DNA of 6,373 nt from Dehalococcoidia bacterium. GTDB lineage: Bacteria; Chloroflexota; Dehalococcoidia; UBA2979. The translations under genes and the position numbers were made by a program. Positions within the stretch are counted from its first letter, which is position 1; each line of letters starts with the position of its first letter. The stretch spans positions 1 to 6,373 of the forward strand of contig JASLOV010000245.1 of the NCBI GenBank assembly GCA_030745285.1, written 5' to 3'. The notes beneath the pieces are model-generated. The model made no database searches. It was not told the origin of the DNA and was given only the letters and a program-made list of their open reading frames with translations. Below, piece after piece: positions 1 through 5,173 of the stretch.

Positions 1-445
1 GCCGTCGCCGCGGCAGGCGGACCTGATGATCGTGGCCGGCACGGTGACCTGGAAGATGGCCCCGGCGGTGCGCCGCGTCTACCTGCAGATGGCGGAGCCG
101 AAGTGGGTGATTTCGATGGGCAGCTGCGCCACCATGGGCGGCCCTTTCGCCTACGGGTACTCCGTGCTGCCGGGCGTGAACCTGATCACCCCGGTCGATG
201 TCTACGTACCCGGCTGCCCGCCTCGGCCGGAGTCGCTCCTGCACGGGCTGATGATGTTGCAGGACCGCATCCGCGAGTACGGCGTCGAGGGCAAGCGTAT
301 GGCGCCGGAGCCGGACGGCGATTTCTCGCGCTACCTGCCCGAGGGCGACCCGCTGCGCACGGAGCTGGAGTCGCTCTTCCCTCCCTTCACCGGCCTGGAC
401 GACCCGAACCGGCTCGTCGGCGGGCACCCGCTCGCGCAGCAGTAG
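1..445 (+). CDS. nuoB: NADH-quinone oxidoreductase subunit B (partial, 5' end off window)
   Basis: This is the C-terminal part of NuoB, the complex I subunit of the peripheral arm that carries iron-sulfur cluster N2, the last electron carrier before quinone. The reading frame is open from base 2 and reads PSPRQADLMIVAGTVT, which matches the conserved NuoB core. It continues with PKWVISMGSCA, PVDVYVPGCPPRPE and a helix ending MLQDRI. The cysteines in GSC and PGCPP are two of the four N2 ligands; the adjacent CC pair that supplies the other two lies upstream of the window. The ATG at base 26 is an internal methionine, not the start. After the conserved core there is a tail of about 57 residues, acidic in parts, of the kind seen in some bacterial NuoB proteins. 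The gene ends with TAG and no nuoC follows, so nuoB appears to be the last gene of its transcription unit here. The family assignment is secure; a related membrane hydrogenase small subunit is much less likely. Confidence 0.93.
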   Translation, partial: PSPRQADLMIVAGTVTWKMAPAVRRVYLQMAEPKWVISMGSCATMGGPFAYGYSVLPGVNLITPVDVYVPGCPPRPESLLHGLMMLQDRIREYGVEGKRMAPEPDGDFSRYLPEGDPLRTELESLFPPFTGLDDPNRLVGGHPLAQQ

Positions 446-489
446 GTTGCCTCGCAGCGTCAGGTTGCGACAGGCCCGGGCGGGGCATC

Positions 490-511
490 TTTCGACGTGC
501 TCAGGACGAGC
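490..511. repeat. Dispersed intergenic repeat motif (TTCGACnnGCTCAGGACGA type)
   Basis: Bases 491-510 read TTCGACGTGCTCAGGACGAG. This closely resembles a short sequence found between genes in many unrelated bacterial genomes (roughly TTCGACaaGCTCAGGACGAacGG, or GTCCTGAGCnTGTCGAA on the other strand). I know the motif from memory and have not searched for it. GCTC at 499-502 can pair with GAGC at 508-511 to form a small hairpin. It lies 45 bases after the nuoB stop codon in a noncoding gap, which is typical for this motif. Its function is not known to me. Confidence 0.45.
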
Positions 512-571
512 GATGATCGGCTCCTCGAGATCCCCGAGCCCTCCTCGCGCGCGAGTTTCCGAAGCGTTCGG

Positions 572-600
572 TTGACAAGGGGCGGGTCTGCTCGCAGGAT
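572..600 (+). promoter_or_regulatory. Candidate sigma70-type promoter for sodN-sodX
   Basis: A perfect -35 hexamer TTGACA lies at 572-577. A 17-base spacer separates it from CAGGAT at 595-600, which keeps the second A and final T that matter most in a -10 box but matches only 3 of 6 positions. Transcription would start near base 607, leaving a leader of about 35 bases before the sodN start. A 12-base palindrome CTCGCGCGCGAG at 544-555 sits just upstream and could be a regulator site, but I cannot assign it to one. Confidence 0.5.
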
Positions 601-641
601 CGCCGCCACCTGATCGCCGGACGAACCCGAGGGAGACTCGA

Positions 642-1061
642 TTGAACATTCAGACCGTTGTGCAGCGCCTGCTGCGTCCCGCCGAGACCGCCTACGCGCA
701 CTGCGATATCCCGTGCGGTATCTACGACCCGGGCACGGCCCAGCTGGCCGCGGAGTCGGTCGAGAAGATGATGACGTTGATGGCCGACGGCGACGCCTCG
801 GACATCAACTCGCAGGCGCGCTACATCGCCATCAAGGAGCTGAACGCGGAGGCCGTGAAGCACGAGGTGCGGATCATCTGGGGCGACTTCATGAAGCCGC
901 CCGACCTGGCGACCACGCCTGACTTGCACGATGTGGTGTGGGAGATCATGCGGCTGGGATCCGCCTGCCGGCAGGGCACGAACGTCGATGACGCGAAGGC
1001 GCTGCGCGCGAAGGTCGACGAGTTCGCCGGCATCTTCGCGAAGGTGAAGGCCACCCGCTAA
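642..1061 (+). CDS. sodN: Nickel superoxide dismutase precursor
   Basis: Ni-SOD converts superoxide to hydrogen peroxide and oxygen, normally as a hexamer of four-helix bundles. The diagnostic nickel hook HCDIPCGIYDP occupies residues 20-30. After cleavage, His1 (amine and imidazole), Cys2 and Cys6 of the mature protein bind nickel. The 19 residues before the hook form a propeptide ending AYA, so cleavage falls between Ala19 and His20 and leaves a mature protein of 120 residues, close to the roughly 117 of Streptomyces Ni-SOD. Other family marks are the ARYIAIKE helix and the WGDFMKPPDL segment (WSDYFKPPH in Streptomyces, from memory). The start is TTG, chosen because GAGGGAG at 629-635 is a good ribosome site 6 bases upstream and because it gives a propeptide of sensible length. 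An additional cysteine, Cys109 (mature Cys90), lies outside the hook. The protease gene sodX follows immediately, as expected for a Ni-SOD that needs N-terminal processing. I see no export signal in the propeptide. Confidence 0.97.
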   Translation: MNIQTVVQRLLRPAETAYAHCDIPCGIYDPGTAQLAAESVEKMMTLMADGDASDINSQARYIAIKELNAEAVKHEVRIIWGDFMKPPDLATTPDLHDVVWEIMRLGSACRQGTNVDDAKALRAKVDEFAGIFAKVKATR

Positions 1062-1135
1062 CGGCCATTCAAGAGCCGGGAGAGCAGCGGCGGCCCCGTC
1101 GAGCGTCCACGAGCGCGCTGGCGGCGGCCGCCGCC

Positions 1136-1633
1136 TTGCTGCTCGCGCTGGTCGTCGTGCGCTGGTTTCGGCGGGCGTTCGTCGCCGTCGAGGTGGCGGG
1201 CGAGTCGATGACGCCGGCGCTGCTGCCGGGCGAGTACCTGCTGCTGCGGCGGGCGCGACTGCCGGAGGGCGAAACAGTCTTCGGCCGCATCGTCGCGACC
1301 CGGGACCGCAGCGGGCGGTTGTTGCTGAAGCGCGTCATCGGGCTGCCAGGCGAGTCGCTGCGCGTCGGGGCCGAGGTGCAGGTCAACGGCCGGGTGCTGA
1401 TCGAGCCCTACGCCAACGGAGAGAGTGCCGTCGCGCGGTACCGGGGCGTGCAGCGGCTGGGGGCGGGCGAGCATTTCCTGCTGGGCGATCACCGCGACGC
1501 CTCCACGGACAGCCGCGACTTCGGCGCCGTCCACCACTCGCGCATCGAGGGTGTGGCGGTCTACCGCTACTGGCCGCTCGGCCGCGGCGGGCGGCTGCGA
1601 CGGCCTCGCCGGCGCTTTGCGGCGGCGGAGTAG
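1136..1633 (+). CDS. sodX: Ni-SOD maturation protease, S26 signal-peptidase family (true start probably upstream)
   Basis: SodX-type S26 serine proteases are thought to remove the SodN propeptide so that the new N-terminal His can bind nickel. Counting from the TTG at 1136, the Ser/Lys dyad is Ser24 in GESMTPAL and Lys65 in LLLKRVIGLPGE. The late family box GDHRDASTDSRDFG is at 117-130, and the chain ends with a basic tail after VYRYWP. All the conserved S26 boxes are present, so the enzyme should be active. The start is uncertain: TTG 1136 has no clear ribosome site and cuts into a hydrophobic helix. The same frame is open upstream through the sodN stop and encodes SALAAAAALLLALVVVRWF, a good membrane segment preceded by a basic stretch. 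No ATG, GTG or TTG occurs there between the end of sodN and 1136. ATT at 1067, CTG at 1118 or translational coupling to sodN are possible. Position directly after sodN supports the role; a generic signal peptidase I is the alternative. Confidence 0.9.
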   Translation: MLLALVVVRWFRRAFVAVEVAGESMTPALLPGEYLLLRRARLPEGETVFGRIVATRDRSGRLLLKRVIGLPGESLRVGAEVQVNGRVLIEPYANGESAVARYRGVQRLGAGEHFLLGDHRDASTDSRDFGAVHHSRIEGVAVYRYWPLGRGGRLRRPRRRFAAAE

Positions 1634-1635
1634 CG

Positions 1636-1683
1636 GGGCGGGCGCCGGTCAGGGCGGGCGCTGGTCAGGGCGGGCGCTGGTCA
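1636..1683. repeat. Three tandem 16-base repeats between convergent genes
   Basis: Three head-to-tail copies of GGGCGGGCGCTGGTCA lie at 1636-1651, 1652-1667 and 1668-1683. Copies 2 and 3 are identical, and copy 1 differs by one base (CCGG for CTGG). A degraded fourth copy may begin at 1684 inside the neighbouring gene. The array fills nearly all of the gap between sodX and the convergent cupredoxin gene. Its last three bases are the reverse complement of the cupredoxin TGA stop. Because 16 is not a multiple of three, the array places a TGA in all three minus-strand frames. Confidence 0.9.
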
Positions 1684-2136
1684 GGGCGTGACGGTCAGCG
1701 TGCCTTCCATGCCGGCACCGCGGTGGCCGGGGACGTTGCAGAAGAAGCTGTAGGCGCCGGGCGCGCTCACCCGCAGCAGAAGCTGCCCGCTCTCGCCACC
1801 TCGGAGCGAGAGGTGGACATCGAACTTGCCGCGACGCTGCTGACCGGAGGCGGAGACATCCGCTGCAATCTTCCTGATCGTGAAGTCGTGATCGAGGCGC
1901 CCGCTGTTTTCCAGCACGATGGCGACGATCGCCCCGGCGGCGACCGAAAGCTCGTCCTCGCCGAACTTGATGTCGAGCAGCTCAAGGGCCAGGGACGCCT
2001 CGGGATCGAGCCCGGTGAGCACGTCGACGATCGGCTCGGCCGGCCCGTCATCCCCACACGCAGTCGCCAGCAGCGCGAAGACGATGATGGAGATCGCGGT
2101 GATCGCGGGGGAGATCGCTGCAAGCCGGCGCCTCAT
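1681..2136 (-). CDS. Cupredoxin (plastocyanin/azurin-like) lipoprotein
   Basis: This is a small blue-copper protein, probably anchored outside the cytoplasmic membrane and carrying electrons between redox partners; its partners are not visible here. Counting from the ATG at 2136, residues 1-26 form a signal peptide (basic MRRR, then a hydrophobic stretch), and LLATAC at 22-27 is a lipobox-like site with Cys27 as the likely lipidated residue, followed by GDD. The cupredoxin domain spans about residues 55-151. Its type 1 copper ligands are all present: His83 (LDHDF), Cys133 (FFCNVPGH), His138 and Met143 (GAGMEG). The terminal CxxxxHxxxxM pattern is typical of plastocyanin-like domains. I prefer ATG 2136 because GGGGA lies 5 bases upstream of it; a GTG at 2148 would add four residues. 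The lipobox has Ala at -3 instead of the usual Leu, so a plain membrane anchor is an alternative. The gene is convergent with sodX and divergent from groEL. Function within the cupredoxin fold cannot be narrowed further. Confidence 0.88.
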   Translation of the reverse strand: MRRRLAAISPAITAISIIVFALLATACGDDGPAEPIVDVLTGLDPEASLALELLDIKFGEDELSVAAGAIVAIVLENSGRLDHDFTIRKIAADVSASGQQRRGKFDVHLSLRGGESGQLLLRVSAPGAYSFFCNVPGHRGAGMEGTLTVTP

Positions 2137-2296
2137 GCTCGTCCCCACACTCGCCTGCTTCCGTCCGAACCACGCCCAGACCTACGCTCACCAGTCGTCG
2201 CCAGAGAAGGGCTGTTTCGAGTCTGGGTCAGAGTACCCGGGAACCGGTTTGCGATCATCGAAGGCGCCGTCGGAGCGGCCAGCGCGGCGCTCCCGC

Positions 2297-2325
2297 TTGC
2301 ACGACTGAGCTGAATTCGGTACAAC
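2297..2325 (+). promoter_or_regulatory. Candidate sigma70-type promoter of groEL
   Basis: TTGCAC at 2297-2302 and TACAAC at 2320-2325 are separated by 17 bases. The -10 box matches TATAAT at 4 of 6 positions and the -35 box keeps the TTG core. Transcription would start near 2332, which puts the CIRCE operator at about +9 to +35, a common placement for HrcA repression. The rest of the divergent spacer (2137-2296) shows no gene and no convincing promoter for the cupredoxin gene. Confidence 0.5.
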
Positions 2326-2339
2326 ACTCTCCACAGTAA

Positions 2340-2366
2340 CTAGCACTCCACCAACGAGAGTGCTAA
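2340..2366. promoter_or_regulatory. CIRCE operator (HrcA binding site)
   Basis: The left arm TAGCACTC (2341-2348) and right arm GAGTGCTA (2358-2365) are perfect inverted repeats separated by exactly nine bases. This is the CIRCE consensus TTAGCACTC-N9-GAGTGCTAA except that the first outer T is C at 2340. CIRCE is the binding site of the heat-shock repressor HrcA, whose folding depends on GroEL, giving feedback control of chaperonin level. It ends 61 bases before the groEL start. Confidence 0.96.
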
Positions 2367-2427
2367 TCGGTCGCCGCAGGGGCGGCCGTCACTCCGACCG
2401 CAGGTGAGCGAAAGCTGAGGATATCTC

Positions 2428-4041
2428 GTGGCGAAGCAACTGCTATTTGACGAGCAAGCACGCCAGGCGCTGCGCGACGGTATCGACGCGCTGGCGGATG
2501 CCGTGAAGATGACGCTGGGCCCCAAGGGCCGCAACGTCGTACTGGACAAGAAGTTCGGGTCGCCAACGATCACGAACGACGGCGTCACCATCGCCAAGGA
2601 CATTGAACTGTCGCTGCCGTTCGAGAACATCGGCACCCAGCTGGCGAAGGAAATCGCCTCCAAGACCAACGACATCGCCGGTGACGGCACGACGACCGCC
2701 ACGGTGCTCGGCCAGGCGATCGTGCATGAGGGCATGAAGAACGTGGCGGCGGGCGCGGACCCGATGGCACTGAAGCGCGGCATCGAGGCCGGCGCTCGGG
2801 CGATCACGACGGCGCTGGACAAGAACTCCACCAAGGTCACGACGCGCGAGCAGATGGCGCAGGTTGCGTCCATCTCCGCGGCATCGGCCGAGATCGGCTC
2901 GCTGATCGGTGAGGTGATGGAGGAGGCCGGCAAGGACGGCGTCATCACCGTCGAGGAGTCGCGCGGCATCGAGACCGAGACCGAGTACGTGGAGGGCATG
3001 GCCTTCGACCGCGGCTACATCTCGCCGTACTTCGTCACGAACCCGGACCGCATGGAAGCGGCGATCGAAGATGCCTACATCTTCATCACCGACCAGAAGC
3101 TCTCGTCGGTCAACGACATCCTGCCCCTGCTGGAGAAGCAGCTGCAGAAATCCAAGGAACTGATCATCATCGCCGAGGACGTCGACGGCGAAGCGCTGGC
3201 GACGCTGGCGGTGAACAAGCTGCGCGGCAACATGAACGTCTGCGCCGTGAAGGCGCCGGGCTTCGGCGACCGCCGCAAGGAGAACCTTGGAGACCTGGCC
3301 GCGCTCACCGGCGCAACGGTGATCAGCAAGGAAGTCGGCCGCGAGCTCGACTCCTCCGAGCCCGGCGACCTTGGCTCTGCGCGCCGCGTTGTGATCAGCA
3401 AGGAAGAGACCACGATCATCGAGGGCAAGGGCACGAAGAAGGAGATCGACGCACGCATCTCCTCGATCCGCGCCGCCCTGGACCTGGCGACGAGCGACTG
3501 GGACCGCGAGAAGCTGGAGGAGCGCCTCGGCAAGCTCTCCGGCTCCGTTGCGGTGGTGAAGGTCGGCGCCGCGACCGAGGTTGAGCTGAACGAGAAGAAG
3601 CACCGCGTCGAGGACGCGCTGTCGGCGACCCGCGCGGCCGTCGAAGAGGGCATGGTCCCCGGCGGCGGGGTGGCGTTCCTCAACGCGCTGCCCTCGCTGA
3701 CGAAGGTCGAGCTCGAGGGCGACGAGGCGACCGGCCTGCGCATCCTCCGGCGGGCGCTGGAAGAGCCGATGCGTCGCATCGCCGCCAACGCCGGCGAGGA
3801 CAGCTCCGTGATCGTCCGCTCCGTGCAGGACCTGAAGAAAGGCGAAGGCTACGACGCCGCCGCCGACCGCTACGGGAACATGCTGGAGTTCGGCATCATC
3901 GACCCGACGAAGGTGACGAAGGCGGCGCTGGACAACGCCGTCTCGATCGCCGGCATGGTGCTGACGACCAACTGCCTCGTCACCGACGAGCCCGAGCAGG
4001 CCGGCGCCGGCATGCCGGCCGCCCCGCCGGACATGTACTAG
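2428..4041 (+). CDS. groL: Chaperonin GroEL (60 kDa, Hsp60)
   Basis: GroEL forms a cytoplasmic double-ring ATPase that, with GroES, encloses and folds client proteins. The 537-residue protein is full length for the family. The N-terminal MAKQLLFDEQAR and the equatorial segment TLGPKGRNVVLDKKFG (29-44) are typical. The ATP-site motif GDGTT is at 85-89, with Asp86 equivalent to E. coli Asp87. Asp396 in VEDAL corresponds to the catalytic Asp398. The GroEL signature AAVEEGMVPGGG is at 403-414. The start is GTG, supported by GAGG at 2417-2420 seven bases upstream. The C-terminus is AGAGMPAAPPDMY and has no Gly-Gly-Met repeat tail. A CIRCE operator and promoter lie upstream and a strong hairpin terminator downstream, so the gene is probably transcribed alone under HrcA control. 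No groES is adjacent; it must lie elsewhere, possibly with a second groEL copy. Confidence 0.99.
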   Translation: MAKQLLFDEQARQALRDGIDALADAVKMTLGPKGRNVVLDKKFGSPTITNDGVTIAKDIELSLPFENIGTQLAKEIASKTNDIAGDGTTTATVLGQAIVHEGMKNVAAGADPMALKRGIEAGARAITTALDKNSTKVTTREQMAQVASISAASAEIGSLIGEVMEEAGKDGVITVEESRGIETETEYVEGMAFDRGYISPYFVTNPDRMEAAIEDAYIFITDQKLSSVNDILPLLEKQLQKSKELIIIAEDVDGEALATLAVNKLRGNMNVCAVKAPGFGDRRKENLGDLAALTGATVISKEVGRELDSSEPGDLGSARRVVISKEETTIIEGKGTKKEIDARISSIRAALDLATSDWDREKLEERLGKLSGSVAVVKVGAATEVELNEKKHRVEDALSATRAAVEEGMVPGGGVAFLNALPSLTKVELEGDEATGLRILRRALEEPMRRIAANAGEDSSVIVRSVQDLKKGEGYDAAADRYGNMLEFGIIDPTKVTKAALDNAVSIAGMVLTTNCLVTDEPEQAGAGMPAAPPDMY

Positions 4042-4071
4042 GTACTGCGCAGCTACTGGGTACTGCGCAGT
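4036..4071. repeat. 18-base tandem duplication overlapping the groEL stop codon
   Basis: TACTAGGTACTGCGCAGC (4036-4053) is followed directly by TACTGGGTACTGCGCAGT (4054-4071), with 16 of 18 bases identical. The first copy contains the last codon and the TAG stop of groEL; the second carries TGG at the corresponding place. Because the unit is 18 bases, the copies are in the same frame. The duplication ends 6 bases before the terminator stem. Confidence 0.85.
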
Positions 4072-4077
4072 CGACTC

Positions 4078-4111
4078 TCAGAAGGCCGGCCCTGCGAGGC
4101 CGGCCTTCTGA
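4078..4111 (+). terminator. Strong hairpin terminator after groEL
   Basis: A perfect 14-base-pair stem, TCAGAAGGCCGGCC (4078-4091) with its complement at 4098-4111, closes a six-base loop CTGCGA. It begins 36 bases after the groEL stop. The 3' side includes CTTCTGATC but no real run of T, so it is a GC-rich hairpin of the kind common in high-GC genomes. It may work on both strands. Confidence 0.85.
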
Positions 4112-4139
4112 TCCAGCCAGCCGTGTGCCCCCGGAGCAA

Positions 4140-4155
4140 GCTGCCTCGCGGCAGC
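4140..4155 (+). other. Small hairpin in the leader of the unknown gene
   Basis: GCTGCC (4140-4145) and GGCAGC (4150-4155) form a 6-base-pair stem around the four-base loop TCGC. It lies 29 bases after the groEL terminator and 37 bases before the next ATG. It could be a secondary terminator element or a leader structure; nothing here decides which. Confidence 0.4.
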
Positions 4156-4192
4156 CTCACGCGTGAAGCCCTCTCACAGAAGCGGAGCCCCG

Positions 4193-4642
4193 ATGTACGG
4201 CGAAGACGGCCCTTCGTTCGACTTGCGCGAGATCGCCCGTGCGATCGACGAGACGGACATCCTGATCATCGGATTCGCGGTCTGCCCGCAGCGATTGCTC
4301 GCCGACCTGCGGGGCGACGCTGCGACACCGCCGCTGGTCGAACTGGTGGAGCCGCTGGGGAGCGCGCAGGAGCGTGCCCAGTGGCTGGCCACCCGCCGCC
4401 CGTCGCTGGGCGTACCGGAGCGCTCCGTCTTCTTCGCCTGGCCGCACTCGATCGATTTCCTCGGCGAGGCCGGCGTGCTGGCACACGTCGCCGAGCGCGC
4501 CCAGCGCGAGCACGGCATCGACATGCAGGACGAGATCGATCGCGTGCTCACGCGGCTGCGCTTGCTGGAGCGCGACCTCATCCGCGACGCGATCCGCGGC
4601 AGCGAGGGATTCGAGACGCTGTGGAGCCGGGCGCGGGCATAA
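4193..4642 (+). CDS. Protein of unknown function (149 residues)
   Basis: I do not recognise this family. The protein is soluble: no signal peptide or membrane helix is evident. The N-terminal part has a short helix (FDLREIARAIDE, 9-20), then a buried-looking strand DILIIGFAVCP (22-32) with one cysteine, Cys31. A second strand-like segment, SVFFAWPHSIDFL (78-90), follows. The C-terminal half (about 92-148) is rich in charged heptad-like helix, including MQDEIDRVLTRLRLLERDL, and ends ETLWSRARA. The alternation of strand and helix is compatible with a small alpha/beta domain followed by a helical arm. I chose ATG 4193 because GGAG at 4184-4187 precedes it at good spacing; GTG 4163 would add ten residues but has no clear ribosome site. 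Codon pattern and base composition match the neighbours, and the long continuous frame supports a real gene. It lies between groEL's terminator and a glutaredoxin-like gene 87 bases downstream, with which it may be cotranscribed. Confidence 0.75.
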   Translation: MYGEDGPSFDLREIARAIDETDILIIGFAVCPQRLLADLRGDAATPPLVELVEPLGSAQERAQWLATRRPSLGVPERSVFFAWPHSIDFLGEAGVLAHVAERAQREHGIDMQDEIDRVLTRLRLLERDLIRDAIRGSEGFETLWSRARA

Positions 4643-4729
4643 TGCCGGTGACTGCGGGGACTGCTCGGTGTTCGCGGTCACGGAGCCCGCAGCCGCCCTG
4701 CCCTAACGTCAGTTGAGGAGGAATCCGCC

Positions 4730-5128
4730 ATGCCGCGCCTCGTCGTCTACGTCCGCTCCTCGTTCTGCCCGGACGTCGCCCGCTGGCGACGCTGGGTCTC
4801 CGAGCACCCGCTCGACTACACCGAGTTCGACATCGACCGCGACGACGGGGCCTACGAGCGGGTGATCGCCTGGACCGGCCACGAGTCGGTACCGACGCTG
4901 GTGATCGCGCCTGAGGACGGCGTCGAGCCGGTCGAGGAGCCCGCGCCGCTGCCGGCGGGGCGGGGGCCGCGCGCGATCGACCGCGGTACGATGCTCACCG
5001 AGCCGAATCCCGGGCAGATCGCCCCGTTCCTCGAACGCCACGGCATCGCCTTCGGTGACCTGGAAGAGGCGACGGTCACGGAGAGCGCCAACGCAGCGAA
5101 GAAGCGTGCCTGGTGGAAGCTGTCGTAG
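4730..5128 (+). CDS. Glutaredoxin-like thioredoxin-fold protein, single-cysteine active site
   Basis: This is a cytoplasmic thioredoxin-fold protein related to glutaredoxins and probably involved in thiol-disulfide or glutathione/mycothiol-type exchange. The first strand LVVYVRSSFCPD (4-15) carries the active-site cysteine Cys13 in a CPDV sequence where classical glutaredoxins have CPYC; there is no second cysteine anywhere in the protein. The second strand DYTEFDID (29-36) and the cis-proline turn SVPTLVI (53-59) are typical of the fold, and QIAPFLERHGI (96-106) looks like the final glutaredoxin helix. Between the cis-Pro strand and that helix is a Pro/Gly-rich insertion of roughly 30 residues, and a tail of about 26 residues follows, so at 132 residues it is longer than the usual 80-90. 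The start is firm: GAGGAGG at 4715-4721 sits 8 bases before ATG. A hairpin terminator begins at the stop codon. An ArsC/Spx-like relative is a less likely alternative. Confidence 0.82.
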   Translation: MPRLVVYVRSSFCPDVARWRRWVSEHPLDYTEFDIDRDDGAYERVIAWTGHESVPTLVIAPEDGVEPVEEPAPLPAGRGPRAIDRGTMLTEPNPGQIAPFLERHGIAFGDLEEATVTESANAAKKRAWWKLS

Positions 5129-5159
5129 CGCCCCCCGGCAGCGAGCGCCCGGGGGGCGC
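5128..5159. terminator. GC-rich hairpin terminator between convergent genes
   Basis: GCGCCCCCCGG (5128-5138) pairs perfectly with CCGGGGGGCGC (5149-5159) over 11 base pairs, with a 10-base loop. The stem begins with the last base of the glutaredoxin-like gene's TAG. The other side lies 15 bases past the stop codon of the minus-strand transporter gene, so it can serve both converging transcripts. No T-run follows on either strand. Confidence 0.75.
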
Positions 5160-5173
5160 GCACTAAGAATCGG

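Noticed and set aside
501..929. 142-codon minus-strand frame opposite the sodN start
   Set aside because: It is antisense to the unmistakable nickel-hook coding sequence and its product is Arg/Val/Gly-rich without motifs.
2215..2245. Short inverted repeat GGGT...ACCC in the cupredoxin-groEL spacer
   Set aside because: The stem is only four base pairs with no promoter or operator match nearby, which is expected by chance at this base composition.
1723..2313. 196-codon plus-strand frame opposite the cupredoxin gene
   Set aside because: The minus strand encodes a complete copper site with signal peptide; the plus-strand product has no motif and continues into the groEL promoter region.
2443..3603. 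Long open frame (386 codons) on the minus strand opposite groEL
   Set aside because: It lies wholly inside groEL on the opposite strand, its product is a low-complexity Arg/Leu/Val/Asp-rich chain with no recognisable motif, and such frames are expected opposite GC-rich coding sequence.
4123..4716. Open frame of 197 codons in the same frame as groEL, overlapping the unknown gene
   Set aside because: The product is Arg/Ala/Pro-rich without family features, it lies across the groEL terminator, and the overlapping frame from 4193 has a ribosome site and a balanced composition.
4642..4716. 24-codon frame whose ATG overlaps the stop of the unknown gene (TAATG)
   Set aside because: The overlap arrangement is attractive, but the peptide is Ser/Pro/Arg-rich, lacks its own ribosome site, and nothing else supports translation.
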